Shown here piece after piece: positions 43,591 to 56,074 of a DNA stretch of 64,000 bases. The notes below the pieces were generated by a model. It ran no database searches. It saw only the letters and a program-made list of their open reading frames with translations, and was not told the origin of the DNA. A program made the position numbers and the translations under genes. The DNA is taken from positions 15,248,221 through 15,312,220 of the forward strand of contig OZ023181.1 in the NCBI GenBank assembly GCA_963995505.1. Direction: 5' to 3'. The stretch is from Hypericum androsaemum (Eukaryota > Streptophyta > Magnoliopsida > Malpighiales > Hypericaceae). Position 1 is the stretch's first letter. Each line of letters opens with the position of its first letter.

Positions 43591-45591
43591 TACAGTGGGA
43601 TTATCTAGAGCATACCTTTTTATTCTGATAACTTCTCTCCTTCAACCTTGAAAACACATTTTTCAGCATGTCACGCTTGTCACTCAACGTTGTTTGATTC
43701 TGATCATTCACCTCCCAGCCCCCTTTTTCCAACATCACTACCTTCCACCTTTACTTCCCCCATCAGACCCTCTCCCTCTATCACTCCCTCTCCCACTCCA
43801 ACCTCTTCCCCTACCACTCCCTCGCCCACTCTAGCCACTTCCTTCTCCCCACCCTCCTATTCTTCTTCCAGTTCCTCTACACCTTCAGCCTCTCCCTTCT
43901 TCCCGTCCTCTTTCACTGCCGTCCACTTTCCCTTCCTATCATCAAGCAATGCCATGATCTGCTTTTTAAGGGATTTCAAGTCTGTGATCCGAAAATCAAT
44001 CTCCCCTAGTTTTTCGAGGTGCTGCAACAACAGATTAAAAAAATTTTAATATCAGATATTAAGGAAACAATACAATATAAGAAATAATTGAAACAATCAC
44101 CTCTTTATTCGGCAACAACTCCCATTGATCATCATTGGCATGCGAGGAGGAAGAGACATCTCCAGCAGCAGCAAGCTCTGCAAGGTGGGTTTGGTATCTC
44201 ATCAGCAAATGCATGTTACCACCATACTTGACTACAGTGCCAGCAGCACTATCTAACCCAAGCCTCAACCTATCGTTAGCCCTTTCAGCAACATATTTAC
44301 ACCAATTATATTTCCTTGAATGGTGTGGCAGACTGATATATGTATATAGCTTGCCACAAACCACATCAGATGTGCTTGGGGCAAGGAAAACACCAATGAC
44401 ATACAATATATATAATTGCTCCAAATCTATATCCACAATAGGCTTATCACGCCTTCTATATCCGCAATAATACACTCCTCACACCCTTTAGGCCAATAAA
44501 TGATTATTTTCTCTACTCCACTGAATACCTACCCAGAAACTCCTCGAGATTTGCTTTCCCATCTCCCTTCCTCCTAAATTCATCAAGATCTAAAACAATA
44601 TCAACATTGCCACTTGGGATGCCATAGCTATTTTAAATAAACAACTCAGTAACCGTATGCAAATGCTGCTCCTCATTCCTGCATTTTACAACAAACTCAG
44701 CAATCTTCTTCAGTTTTATATCCTTCTCTTCAACTTTGAAAAGGCAGGAAAACACAGCTTGCTTAATAAAACGTATCTGTTCTTCACCATCTGGGTGACT
44801 TTCGGGACCGAACAAATGATTATTCAGTTCCTTCTATAGCTGGGCTTCCCACACGACCTTTATTCAAGGGCCATCTGCACAAAAACACGAAAACTAGTCA
44901 CCCAAAATGGTTTGTTAACATAAAATACATAACCTCATTACGCATGCAAGGAAACCGTAGAACCAATATAACGCTAAATAACACTGAAATACCTAAAATA
45001 ATAAGAAAATCTCGAAAAATCAAAAATCAAAAACCAAAAACCCTAAATAACACAAAAATCAAAAAAAGAAAAAGAAAACCTCGACAAAATCAAAAACAGA
45101 AAATCCTAAATAACACAAAAAATCACTATCAAGCCCTAAACAATGTGGACAAAATATGGACGAAGAGGAGTAAAAGGAGAAGAACGTGACCTCGCCGTCG
45201 GTTGTCCACCTCGTCCGTTCGCGACCTCGCTGTCGGTTTTCCATCGCGTTCGCTAGCGACCGCACTGTCGATTGTCAACTCGCTTGCGAACTCGCCGTCA
45301 GTCGGAATCGACCAGAGAGAGGGGGTACAGAGAGAGATAGGCGGAGAGAGAGAACAGTTGGAAAGGCAGAGGAGACAGACAATTAATTTTGAAAATAAGG
45401 AGGGAGGGCAATTTTGGGGTTGTATTCACGCTAGGGGAAAAAGGTGATAAAATGACTAAAATACCCCCGACCATCATAGGCCGTCAGATCAGCTTTCTCT
45501 TTTCTTGGATTAATCCAATGGCCTGGAAGCTCTCCAGAACAGGCCTGGACAGAAATCCAAGCCCAGGACCAAATCTGGCCCCCATTTCAAC

Positions 45592-46054
45592 TCCTCTAAA
45601 TACCCGTCTAAAGAGTACAATATCACATAGGCCGGGAGTTTTATTTTTATTAGCACCTCTATTAGCACCTCTATCTAGCATTTCAAGTGATTCGTACATA
45701 TCTCGTTCTGAGTTTTGGGATCATAGACATTGCGTTTATAAAATCCTATGCAATTTCGGGGAGATCGATCGACGACCTCTGAATGCTGCACAAAAGGGAA
45801 ATTGTATCTAAGATGCGCACCTCCTGGTCAGGTTTCCGATTTCCCACGTGCTTAAATAAGTTCACTTTTATCTTTTCTACTTTGTCAAGGTGTCTTATTT
45901 GAATTAATTATCAGCTTCCTCGGTTGGTGTAATTTGACTAATTTCTAATCTTTACAGGTTGAAAAGTATGTTTTGTGTTTTGGGTTTGTACTCTGGGGAG
46001 ACCTTAGGGTAGCACCCCTCCAAAGTGCAATGGAGGTCACTATCCTAGGCCATG
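45592..46054. other. Gene-free interval after the large MULE
   Basis: Contains a short duplicated phrase (attagcacctctattagcacctctatctagc, about 45,647-45,678) and otherwise unassigned sequence. No gene seen. Confidence 0.4.
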
Positions 46055-48584
46055 GGCTTTTTTATTATTAGTGGAAGTGGAGGAGCAAAAACTCCTAAAT
46101 ATATAGACAAAATGGCCAATTACATCCTACTAAGTGCAAGGCCCCCTCTCGGCCTCTTGTGAGATAGCGACCGTCGGCCTCGTCAAAACCCTATCACGAG
46201 AAAATCCAGTGGGAAAAATATGTGATAGGGAAAGAGTACCTCGGGAAGGAAAGTCACCCTTGACGTTTTGTGTATCGCATAACTTTGCCTTGCACCGTCA
46301 CTAGATAATACAACTCAGGAAGGAGGATTCCCTCAGGCTCTGCTCCATCAACAACTCTAGACAAACGAGTACATCGGGAAAGGGTAACTCCTCGTAAATT
46401 GTCGAAACACAAATAAATACAACAGTCTAGGGGGCATCAAAAATAATATACTAAAAAAAGATCTCAAAAGCAAGCTTGGATAGCGCATCTGCTACCTGGT
46501 TACCCTCACGCCAGGTATGCTGAAGGTCAATCTCCCTATCCATCGCCAAAAGCTCCCTTGCCCTCGCTATGATGGTAACTAGGGGCGGGCTTTGTCAACA
46601 GGTCATCCGATGTAGAGGATGGCTAGTGAATAGTCTACCTCCACGAGGACCCTCCTGAACCCCCTCTCCCGAGCCATCTCAAGTCCAAGGGCCAGAGCTC
46701 AGAACTTCGTAGCCGTGGAGCTGCAGCTCCCGATACCCTTAGCGAACCCACATAACCAAATGCCACCCGAGTTGCAGATGATACCATCAGCCCCAGCAGG
46801 ACTCGAGTTGTCCATCGAAGCTCCATCAGTATCGAGCTTGACGAATCCCTCCACAGGTTGCTTCCAAGAAACTAGGATCTTGCGAATGAGGGTAGAGGAG
46901 GTAATGGAGTATTCCGGTCTGCCAGGACACGAGCAAACTCCTGTGCTTGTGAGGTAATAAAGTAAGGGGGTGCCCCGAAGTGGTGCTTGGATGAAAAGCA
47001 GAATGGAAGCCCACACTATCCTATAAAACCTGCAATCACGAGATATATGCATCAGAGACTCCGACACAATACCACATCTCAGACACGTATCGTCCTACGT
47101 AAAATGCCTATGTGCACGCTCCGCATTCGTCATGAGCCTGCAATGACAAAACAACCAAATGAAAAATCTAATCCTCTGAGGAGCCCATAAGGTCCAAAGC
47201 CGAGTCCAAATCGGGTCAGTATGAGGCATCTCCACAATCCTGCACAAAACCCTATACTATGACTGGGTAGAGAAACTCTCACCATGAGTGAGTCCCCAGG
47301 AAAGCGAGTCCATCCAAAATGGTGAGACCCTCAAAAGAGTCGAAGTCAAAGAACTAATAATATGTGGTGGCAGGAGAGTCTCTAAACGAGAAATATCCCA
47401 ACCATCCTCAGGGGACAAGTACTCAGCCACTCGCTTCCCGACCTCCTTTGTAAGAAGATCGCCAATGAGGTAGTTCCAGAGAGGAGAGGGGGCGAGCCGC
47501 GGGTCATCTAAAAAGGATGTCCGGAGGCTATTACCCATATTTTGACGAAGACCATGAGAAAGACTTGGACGGGCATGTACCATAGCTCGCCAGGTGGCAG
47601 ACGAGCCACGCTTCAGCTTCAGTAGATCCAAGTCAGTGTCGCCCCTATAGTACTTGCCAATCAAAACACGCACCCAGAGGGGGTCCTGAGACTGAAGAAA
47701 TTTCCAAAGGAACTTGGCAAAGGATGCCATATTGACTTTTTGAATAGGCCAGAGTTTAAAGTCACCAACCTTCTTGGGAAGGCACATAGTGTCCCAATTA
47801 ATAAGATGAATCCATTGGTGGTCCTGGTGAGAGCCCCAAATGAACTCGCGAACACAACGATCCATATTCCAGGAGAGACCAGTAGGTAGCAGATCAGTCT
47901 GCATCGTATGGTTAAGGATAGAAGATAGAACCGAGCAAGTGTCAGATGACCTATTCTGCTCAAAGATCTAGCCTTCTATCCTGCCATCTTGCCATAGAGC
48001 TTCTCTAGAACATAATGGTATGATTAACTACGGGCCCGTCTGAGGTCAGTAAGGGCACCAAGTACTGGCACAGATCTGAAATCAAAGGGATACACATCAC
48101 ATCATTGAGCTAACTAGTCAGATCAGAGCCAACGTTCTAGGAAACCATGACCTTAGACTTAGGCAAACTCATGCGCTGTCCCGAGAAATCACAGAAGATC
48201 TCAAGGAGATCACGTACCACCTCCGACTGGGTAACAGAGGCCTCACATAGGAGAATCAGATCATCAACGAACATCATTTGAGAAAGTGGGGGAGTGCATC
48301 TTGTCAGAAGGATAGGGGCCCATCTACCATCATGTACCAATTGTTCAATGGCATGCGAGAGTCTATCCTTGCAAAGAACAAAAAGGTAACGAGGAATAGG
48401 ATCACCCTGACGAATCTCATAGGTCGAGGAGAAGGCATCAGTCTTCTCTTCATTCTACAGGATTCTCATCAAGGTAGTCAAGACACACTCTCTAGCTTAA
48501 TAAAGGTCAAGGGGAGGCCAGTCAGGAGGAGCATCTCTTGGAAAAAATTCCAACTAAGACGGTCATAAGCGTTCCCGATAAACT
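46055..48584 (-). mobile_element. 5'-truncated, decayed LINE (RT to RNase H)
   Basis: Minus-strand reading: early RT (NAYDRLSWNFFQEMLLLTGL near 48,540), the catalytic motif MMFVDDLILLCEAS (48,280-48,240), the post-RT region (LSWNMDRCVREFIWG, NWDTMCLPKKVGDFKLW; 47,904-47,257), a zinc-finger RVT remnant (VSESLMHISRDCRFYRIVW; 47,067-46,990) and RNase H (GFVKLDTDGASMDNSSPAGA, then CGFAKGIGSCSSTATKF; 46,860-46,690). The T-run near 46,055 is the tail. Stops and shifts are scattered throughout. Its 5' end abuts the TIR element starting at 48,585, which may have inserted into or beside it. Confidence 0.85.
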
Positions 48585-49324
48585 GGGTTAAAAAAAGTAC
48601 GGAAATGATTACATCAAGACCCTATGGTTCAATATTTTTTATATATGGGTTTATGGTTTAAAACTCATCAAAAAGGTCCTTGTGATTTCGCGGGCTCATC
48701 AATTAAAGGTTCGTATAGCTCCCCGAGCCTAGTCATCGTCCTTGATACTTGTCACATCGTATTTTTACCCATGTGGCATGCCACATAAGATTAAATTGTA
48801 ACTCAAATTTGCTAACGTGGCATGGCAAATAATATTCAAAATAATTCCCCTTTTCTTTATTTTTGTTCAAAACCCCCTTATTTTTGCTTATTCAACAACT
48901 AATCACAGTCAACATACCAACTCAAATTAACCCCAAGACCTTCACCTTCTTCCTACAAACTCCACCCAAAACAGAAACCCAGAACTCATTTACCCATAAC
49001 CTTCTTTCTTTCTTTTTTAGACATCACTCCTCCCTCTCGCTCAAAAAATAGAAGAATCATGTGTCCTCGGGCTTTCTCTTTCCTTCCTCGCTCTCTCTTC
49101 CGTGATCTAGGGTTTCCTGAATTAAGACGGACAATCGACAGAAAAAGGCGTACCTAAAATTCAAGAACCCTAATTCCCACAAACCAAAATTGGAGAAGAA
49201 ATCAGTAAATAAATGTTCATTTTTCATCATATGCAAACAAAAACCACACCTCAATCTCCGATGCGAGGGGGCTTCGTCGGGTCCCACTGCTCCTCGCACA
49301 GAAGAAGTGCGGCGATGGCATTCA

Positions 49325-49790
49325 TGTTGGGTATGGAGACTTTGGTTACTGTTCACATGTTAGCTATACCGAGTTACTGTTCACTGTTCAACTGTTGACT
49401 CGGCAGTATTCATCCGGAGCTAGAAATGTGATTTCTGGTGGACGATTTTGCCCCTGCCGACACCAATTAGTCCTAGGCTGTGGGCACTATAAATACCCAC
49501 CTCTCAGTCACTATTTGTGTTCTTCTTCTTCCTTGTGTAGAGAGAAAGAGAGAGAAGAGGAGAGAGAAACAACCACTGTTGAGCGAGTGAAGCTTTAAAG
49601 TGTAGATCGAGCTTGATATAGTGAAATCTCCTGGCTTGGTACGCCCCCAGACGTAGATCAGTTAAGATCGAACCGGGTGACCAAATTTTGTGTCTTATTC
49701 TTGTGTGCGTGAGTTTCCTTTGTGCTTTGTCATCGATCTCTAGCTCCAGTGTTGTTCGTGTGATGTTTGGGGCCCTCGTGTTTCCCAACA
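49325..49790 (+). repeat. 5' LTR
   Basis: Contains a TATA-like ctataaatacccacc near 49,488 with a CT/GA-rich downstream stretch, the likely promoter of the element's RNA. Confidence 0.95.
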
Positions 49791-49791
49791 A

Positions 49792-49804
49792 TTGGTATCA
49801 GAGC
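49792..49804 (+). other. Primer-binding site for initiator tRNA-Met
   Basis: ttggtatcagagc starts one base after the 5' LTR and is complementary to the 3' end of the plant initiator tRNA-Met, the standard Copia primer. Confidence 0.9.
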
Positions 49805-49817
49805 CCGGGTTTAGGGC

Positions 49818-52800
49818 GTGGTGGGAGCAATCACGATGGGTGATGTGAGATCACCCGTGGAGAAGTTCGATGGTGTCGACTATGGCTTCTGGAAGATGCA
49901 AGTAGAGGACTACTTGTATGGCAAAGATTTGCACTTGCCGCTTGATGGAAAGAAGCCTGAGGACATGAAGGAAGAGGAGTGGAAGCTCCTAGATCGGAAA
50001 GCGATGAGCGTGGTGCGCTTGTCTTTGTCTAGGAACGTGGCCTTGCACACAGTAAAGTCAAAGACCATGAAGGAGATGTTGGAGACGTTGTCCAAGATGT
50101 ACGAGAAGCCATCGGCGGCCAACAAGGTTCACTTGATGAGGAAGTTGTTCAACCTTCGGATGGCGGAGGGTACGATGGTGACCAAGCATCTTCACGAGTT
50201 CAATGCAACGATAGCCCAATTGAGCTCGGTTAAGATCGACTTCGATGATGAGGTACAAGCCCTAATTTTACTAAGTCATTTACCCGATAGTTAGAATGGC
50301 ACGGTCACGGCAGTGAGTGCCTCGGCGGGGAAAGTAACGCTCAAGCTAGATGAGGTGAGGGATTTGATTATGAGTGAGGAGATTCATAGAAAGGAATCTG
50401 GAGTAGCCTCGAGTTTAGCTTTGAGCATGGGTAATAGGGGAAGGTCAGAGAACAAGTCGAAGGGGAAGAAGGACCAGGGTAGGTCAAGATCTAAATCGAA
50501 GGGTGGTCTGAAGAAGGACAAGAGCTCGGTGCAATGTTGGAATTGTGAACAATATGGTCATTTCAGAGACCAATGCACGGCACCAAAGAAGGAAAAATCT
50601 GCAAATGCGACAACGGAAGATCACGGGGATGCGTTGATCTTGAGTGTGAGCAGTCCATTGGAGGTGTGGGTATTGGATTTGGGAGCATCATTTCATTCTT
50701 GTAGTGATGCAGGGATGATGGAGAAGTATGTCCTAGGTGATTATGGCAAAGTCTATCTAGCGAATGATGACCCTTTGAAAATTGTGGGCATGGGAGATGT
50801 TCAGATAAATACTCCTAATAGATCTTTGTTGTTGTTGAAAGGGGTGAGGCATATTCCTGGGTTGAAGAGGAATTTGCTATCCGTGGGACAACTAGATGAT
50901 GAAGGTTACACAGTGACCTTTGGTTGCAAGATATGGAAAATTACCAAAGGAGCTAGGGTGGTGGCTCGAAGTTTGAAGGAGGGTACTTTGTATATGACGA
51001 AGAACACCAATGAGAGCATTAATGTTGCAGGTGCAACGGATGATGCAGATTTGTGGCATAGTCGCCTTGGCCACATGAGTGAGAAGGGAATGAGGGTGCT
51101 ATGCTCGAAGGGGAAGCTACCAGGCCTCAAGACAGTGGAAGTGGAACTCTGTGAGGATTGTGTTTTCGGGAAGCAGAAGAGAGTGAGTTTTTCAAGAGCT
51201 GGCAGATCTCCAAAGGAGCAGAAGCTTGAGTTGGTCCACAGTGATTTGTGGGGACCAGCACCAGTGGCATCCTTGGGTGGTTCGTTGTATTACATGACCT
51301 TTATTGATGATTCTACAAGGAAGCTATGGGTGTACTTCTTGAAACATAAGTCTGAAGCCTTCGATGCCTTCAAGAAGTGGAGAGCCTTTGTGAAAAATGA
51401 GACAGGTCTCAATGTGAAGTGTTTGAGATCTGACAATGGCGGAGAGTATGAGCTCCAAGAGTTCAAGGATTACTGTGCAGCAAATGGGATTCGCATGGAG
51501 AAGACAGTAGCTGGAACCCCCCCAGCAAAATGGTATCGCAGAGAGGATGAACAGAATAATCAATGAGAGAGCTAGGGCCATGAGACTGAAGTGTGGCCTA
51601 CCAAAGATGTTTTGGGCGGATGCAGTGAACACTGCAGCTTTCTTGATCAATAGAGGACCATCAACTCCTTTGGATAATGGGATACCGGAGGAGGCTTGGA
51701 GTGGGAAGGAGGTTGATCTTTCTTACCTTCAGTATTTGGTTGTGTGTCATATGTTCATATTGATGCAAGTGATAGGAGCAAACTAGATGCTAAGTCCAAA
51801 AAGTGCACATTCATTGGATATGGTGGAGATAATTTTGGTTTCAAATTTTGGGATGAGAAGTACTGCAAGGTTATTAGAAGCCGAGATGTCATATTCAATG
51901 AGAAGATTTTGTACAAGAACATGGGGAGTGTATCCGACGAGGTGGGTTCTAGCAGTGAGGTGATCGAGTTAGACATCTCGAACTCAGGTGGGAGCAAAAG
52001 GGCACAAGATGGCCAGGTGGCCGAGGAGGAAGCGGAACCAAGTTCTCCACCACCATTGGTTCCGGTAAGGAGGTCCACAAGACAACGTGGGTCTCCAGAT
52101 AGGTATTCGCCAGCTAATTTCTATCTCCTGTTAACTGATGGAGGAGAACCAGAAGATTTTGCAGAGGTTCAGAAGAGTGGACAAGTGGAAGCTTGCAATG
52201 GATGACGAGATGAAGTCATTGAGGAGTAACAGGACTTGGGAACTAGTCCAACTCCCTAAAGGCAAGAAGGCACTGCAAAATAAGTGGGTATATAGAGTTA
52301 AGCAAGAGGCGGATGGCACCGAGCGTTACAAGGCAAGACTGGTTGTGAAAGGATTTTAGAAGAAATATGGTATAGATTTTACTGATGTTTTTACTCCTGT
52401 TGTGAAGCTGACCACTATTCGTATGGTGTTGAGTATGGTACCTTCAGAGAATCTGATGTTGGAGCAGATGGATGTGAAGATAGCATTTCTCCATGGTGAT
52501 CTAGAGAAAGAGATCTACATGGTACAACCAGAGGGATACTTGTCAGATGGTAAAAGTGAGCTTGTGTGCAGATTGAGGAAGAGCTTGTATGGCTTGAAGC
52601 AAGCTCCAAGGCAGTGGTACAAGAAGTTTGATGGGTTCATGCATGAGATTGAGTTCGTGCGCTGTGAGGCAGATCATTGCTGCTATTTCAAAAGATTTGA
52701 CAATAGCTATATCATCCTTCTGCTTTATGTTGATGACATGTTGATAGCAGGCGCCAGTGCTCGGGAGGTGAGCAAGGTGAAGAAACAATTGTCTGAGAGG

Positions 52801-53690
52801 TTTGCCATGAAGGACTTGGGGGAGGCTAAGCAAATCCTTGGGATGAAGATTGAGAGGAACAAGGAAAAAGGGAAGCTGTTCTCTCACAGGCTGAGTACAT
52901 TGAGAAGGTGTTGAAGAGGTTCAACATGCAAAAGACCAACCCCAAGTTGACTCCTTTAGGTGGGCACTTTAAGTTATCCAAGAAGGATTCACCTAAGAGT
53001 AAGGCGAAGAAGGCTCAAATGGAGAAGACTCCTTATGCATCGGCAGTGGAAAGCTTGATGTATGCTATGATTTGCACAAGGCCAGACATAGCACATGCGG
53101 TGGGAGTAGTGAGCAGATTCATGAGCAATCCAGGTGAGCAGCATTGGATCGCAGTGAAGTGGATCCTTGGTTACTTGAGAGGTACTACTAAGAAGGCCCT
53201 GTGCTTTGAGGGAAAAGATGTGAAGCTGACAGGCTATTGTGATGCAGACTTGGGGTCCAATGATCATGATGGCAAGAGGAGCACAAGTGGTTATGTGTTC
53301 ACACTGGGAGGGACAGCGATATCTTGGGCTTTCAGGTTGCAAAAAGTTGTGGCTTTGTCAACCGCAGAAAGTGAGTATGTGGTTGTGACAGAAGTAAACA
53401 AAGAGATGGTATGGTTGCAAAACTTCTTGGGAGAATTGGGCAAGGAGCAAAGTGAAAGTGTGCTCCACAGTGACAGCCAAAGTGCGATACACTTGGCTAA
53501 GAATCCCGCATTCCACTCAAGGACAAAGCACATTGAGTTTAAGTATCACTACATACGAAGTCTATTGGAGAAGAAGATCTTGTAGCTTGAGAAGATTGAT
53601 GGGAAAGTGAATCATGATGATATGTTGACCAAGGTGGTTACCTTAGAGAAGCTGAAGCTCAACATGGCTTCAGCGGGTCTAGTAAACTAG
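49818..53690 (+). pseudogene. Copia gag-pol polyprotein, frameshifted
   Basis: Order: gag (VEKFDGVDYGFWKMQVEDYL, from 49,818), zinc knuckle CWNCEQYGHFRDQC (50,538), protease WVLDLGASFHSC (50,668), pre-integrase LWHSRLGHMSEKGM with CEDCVFGKQK, integrase DLWGP, FIDDSTRK and LRSDNGGEY (51,240-51,450), RT with FLHGDLEKEIYMVQP and LLLYVDDMLIAG (to 52,750), and RNase H/integrity end with YCDADLGSNDHDGKRSTSGY and ALSTAESEY (to 53,585). Breaks seen: TAG at 50,292-50,294, a run of seven C near 51,519 shifting the frame in integrase, shifts near 51,730, 52,170 and 52,885, a TAG near 52,357 and one at 53,583. The protease motif reads DLG in place of D-S/T-G. No functional polyprotein can be made. Confidence 0.93.
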
Positions 53691-53770
53691 AGAAGAGACC
53701 CGGCGTACCAAGAAGTGAAGAGGAGAAGGAGGTCATCAAGTGAATGGTGACAAGTGTTGAGGTCAGTCTC

Positions 53771-53782
53771 CAGGTGGGAGAT
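53771..53782 (+). other. Polypurine tract
   Basis: The purine-rich caggtgggagat ends directly at the 3' LTR TGTTGGG, the second-strand primer site. Confidence 0.8.
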
Positions 53783-54260
53783 TGTTGGGTATGGAGACTT
53801 TGGTACTGTTCACATGTTTGGCTATACCGAGTACTGTTCATATGTTGACTTTTCACTGTTCAACTATTGACTTAGCACTATTCATCCGGAGCTAGGAATG
53901 TGATTTCTGGTAGACGATTTTGCCCCTGCCGACACCAATTAATCCTAGGCTGTGGACACTATAAATACCCACCTCAGTCACTATTTGTGTTCTTCTTCTT
54001 CCTTGTGTAGAGAGAGAGAGAGAGAATAGGAGAGAGAAACAACCATTGTTGAGCGAGTGAAGCTCTAAAGTGTAGATCGAGCTTGATATAGTGAAATCTC
54101 CTGGCTTGGTACGCCCCCGGACGTAGATCGGTTAAGATCGAACCGGATGACCAAATTTTGTGTCTTATTCTTGTGTGCGTGAGTTTCCTTTGTGCTTTGT
54201 CATCGATCTCTAGCTCCGGTGTTGTTCGTGTGGTGTTTGGGGCCCTCGTATTTCTCAACA
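53783..54260 (+). repeat. 3' LTR
   Basis: Same sequence as the 5' LTR apart from several substitutions and a 12-15-base length difference near 53,840 (an extra copy of the tgttgac/tgttcac-type phrase). Confidence 0.95.
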
Positions 54261-54843
54261 ATTCATGTCTCTGGTTGAAAACGTCGATATCACCGCGGGG
54301 GGGCTTCGTCGGGTCTCACTCTCCCTCGCCCTGAAGAAGCACAACGATGGCGTTCATGTCTCTAGTCCAATGCGGTAACATGGAGAGGAAAACGACGTTG
54401 GAGGGCGAGGGCCAAAGAAGCTAAGGTAGTTTAAGCGAAGGTAATTTTATGTTTGTGTTTTGGGTTGAGTTTGGAGGGAGAAGATGAAGGTGATGGGGTT
54501 AATTTGAGTTGGTATGTTGACTGTGATTAGTTGTTTTTTTTAGAAGGGACTATGATTGGTTGTTGAGTAAGGAAAAAAAGGGGATTTTTGAATAAAATAT
54601 AAAGAATGGGAGGTTTATATTGAATATTTTTTTGCCTTGCCACGTTAGCAAATTCGAGTTACACGCCACATAGGTCAAAAAATGATGTGGCAAGAATCAA
54701 GAATGATGACTAGGCTCGGGGAGCTATACGAGCCTTTAATTGATGAGCCCATGAAATCACAGGAACTTTTTTTATGAGTTTTAGACCACAAACCCATATG
54801 TGAAAAATGGGCAAACTACAAGGTATTAATGTGGACTTTTCCC

Positions 54844-56074
54844 TAAAAAGTATTTCAGTATTAGGCACACTAATCAAGGGAAGCGAAATGAAGGTAGAAA
54901 AAGGGTATTAATCAGCATTCCTCCTCCGTGATTAGCGAGGGTTATGATCTGGCCTTAAATACGGCATCACAGAGTGAGCTGGATACCTTAGCCATTAATT
55001 TACTAATTACAACAATGCAGCTAGAACCATATTCAACGATATCACTGTCAATATCACCCTACCAAGGTTTTCTTTTTACTATGTAGAGTTTTAACATAGT
55101 AGGATTTTAACAAGATCAATGGTCGCAATCACGTTAGAGATAAATTTACACCATTAGGATGTAAATATTACCATATAGATAAATTTACTTACCAAAAAAA
55201 CTATGCAGTGAGAACCCAGTGAGTGATGCACAAGGATTTCCTAATGTTGGTCCCGTACAATGTAAGTTACGTCCTGTGGTCAGCCCTAAGGGAAAAGATC
55301 AAGATAAGAGAGAGTTCGATGCGCCTTTGTGTGTTCGGTAAAGAATGGCAGAAATATCTATACCTATGGATCACATCCTATTCTTATTGTATGGGTTTAA
55401 GGTATGTTGATTTTTATTAGATTTGGAGTAGGGTACGGGTATGAGTCAATATTTAAAAGTAGGGTCTAATAGGATTCATACCCTACATTTACTCTTTTAT
55501 CATACTTTATACTCTACCCTAGTTAGACCCTATGTGATATGTATACATGTGTCTAGTGTAGCCTCGGAAATTGCCTTTAGCACATATTTAGGCAATCAGT
55601 ACAAAATGTTAGTTGTAATGTACAATGGATATACTATATACTTTATGGTTAACTCTAACAATATGCTTAAAATATGTCGTGAATGATGGATCACTATAAG
55701 CAAGTTTTCTATATTTTTCTTTTGTTAAATTATTTATGTACTTAAAACTATATAAAAAAAACCTTGTACCCTTTAAATTAAATTGGAAAATTTGATATTT
55801 TTTCATTTTCTATTGAATGTTGACGTGTAACGTAATAGATATCTTGAATTTATTTAAATTTTATATGAAAATTAATTTGTACGTAAAGATTATCAAAAAG
55901 TAGAATATTAAAGGGTCAGACCTCATAAATCTTGGGTCTCCTAAAAGGTAGAGTACGGATCTAACAATAAAAAATTGGTAGGGTCGAGGATAGGGTATGG
56001 ATACAATTCCAAAAACTAAGATATGGATAGAATTCTATATATCCTACCATACTCTACCAATTGCCATCCCTAAA
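54844..56074. other. Gene-free interval with low-complexity TE debris
   Basis: No gene recognised. The stretches 55,420-55,560 and 55,920-56,075 share the theme tagggta/ccctac and end tgccatccctaaac, a pattern common in non-autonomous DNA elements, but no clean TIR pair or TSD was found. Confidence 0.4.

Larger units (their letters stand above)
40968..44815 (-). pseudogene. Ulp1-like (C48) protease gene of the MULE, inactive
   Basis: Minus-strand exons include 44,815-44,633; 44,475-44,100 (LYILYVIGVFLAPSTSDVV, YNWCKYV, typical of the N-terminal region of ULP genes carried by MULEs); 44,021-43,617 (HLEKLGEIDFRITDLKSLKK, then Glu/Gly-rich); 43,379 to about 42,480; about 42,420-42,166; and 41,438-40,968 (protease end). 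C48 enzymes cleave SUMO-type modifiers with a His-Asp-Gln-Cys set. His (VDHFSVFVID), Asp (LDSM) and Gln (GVSKQP) are visible, but the Cys position reads SYGVYVSLFYE with Tyr (codon 41,196-41,198). A TGA at 42,984-42,986, a TAG in the 87-bp repeats and a one-base shift also break the frame. It cannot be an active protease. Confidence 0.8.
36984..45582. mobile_element. 8.6-kb MULE with FAR1-type transposase and ULP gene
   Basis: Left end gggacgtgatttggtcctcg and inverted right end ggggccagatttggtcctgg form short TIRs. Flanking 9-mers cctttcaat and catttcaac agree at seven of nine, an aged MULE-type TSD. Two convergent genes fill it: a FAR1-like transposase (plus, to about 40,032) and a Ulp1-like gene (minus, 44,815-40,968). 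Pairing of ULP genes with MULEs is known for the Kaonashi group. A 23-bp repeat occupies introns and spacers throughout. Both genes carry stops and frameshifts, so the copy is inactive. Confidence 0.8.
49325..54260 (+). mobile_element. Copia (Ty1-like, Tork/TNT1-type) LTR retrotransposon
   Basis: 5' LTR 49,325-49,790 and 3' LTR 53,783-54,260 begin TGTTGGGTATGGAGAC and end CAACA. The 5-bp TSD attca is exact (49,320-49,324 and 54,261-54,265). The interior has a primer-binding site, gag, protease, integrase, RT and RNase H in Copia order, and a polypurine tract before the 3' LTR. The LTRs differ by several substitutions and small indels, so the insertion is moderately recent. It is nested in the long-TIR element. 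Confidence 0.97.
48585..54843. mobile_element. Long-TIR (MULE-like) element interrupted by a Copia retrotransposon
   Basis: Two arms of about 410 bases are inverted: 48,585-49,005 and 54,440-54,843 share, inverted, phrases such as cgtatagctccccgagccta and aatttgctaacgtggca, and further in agttggtatgttgactgtgattag. Without the Copia insertion the element would be about 1.3 kb. A gcttcgtcggg...gaagaag segment lies on both sides of the Copia. No transposase and no certain TSD. Confidence 0.75.

Noticed and set aside
43648..44049. Plus-strand ORF rich in Ser, Thr and Pro
   Set aside because: It is antisense to an Glu/Gly-rich exon of the ULP gene; the composition is a by-product of the other strand.
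49057..49356. ORF overlapping the start of the 5' LTR
   Set aside because: It crosses a transposon boundary and has no conserved motif.
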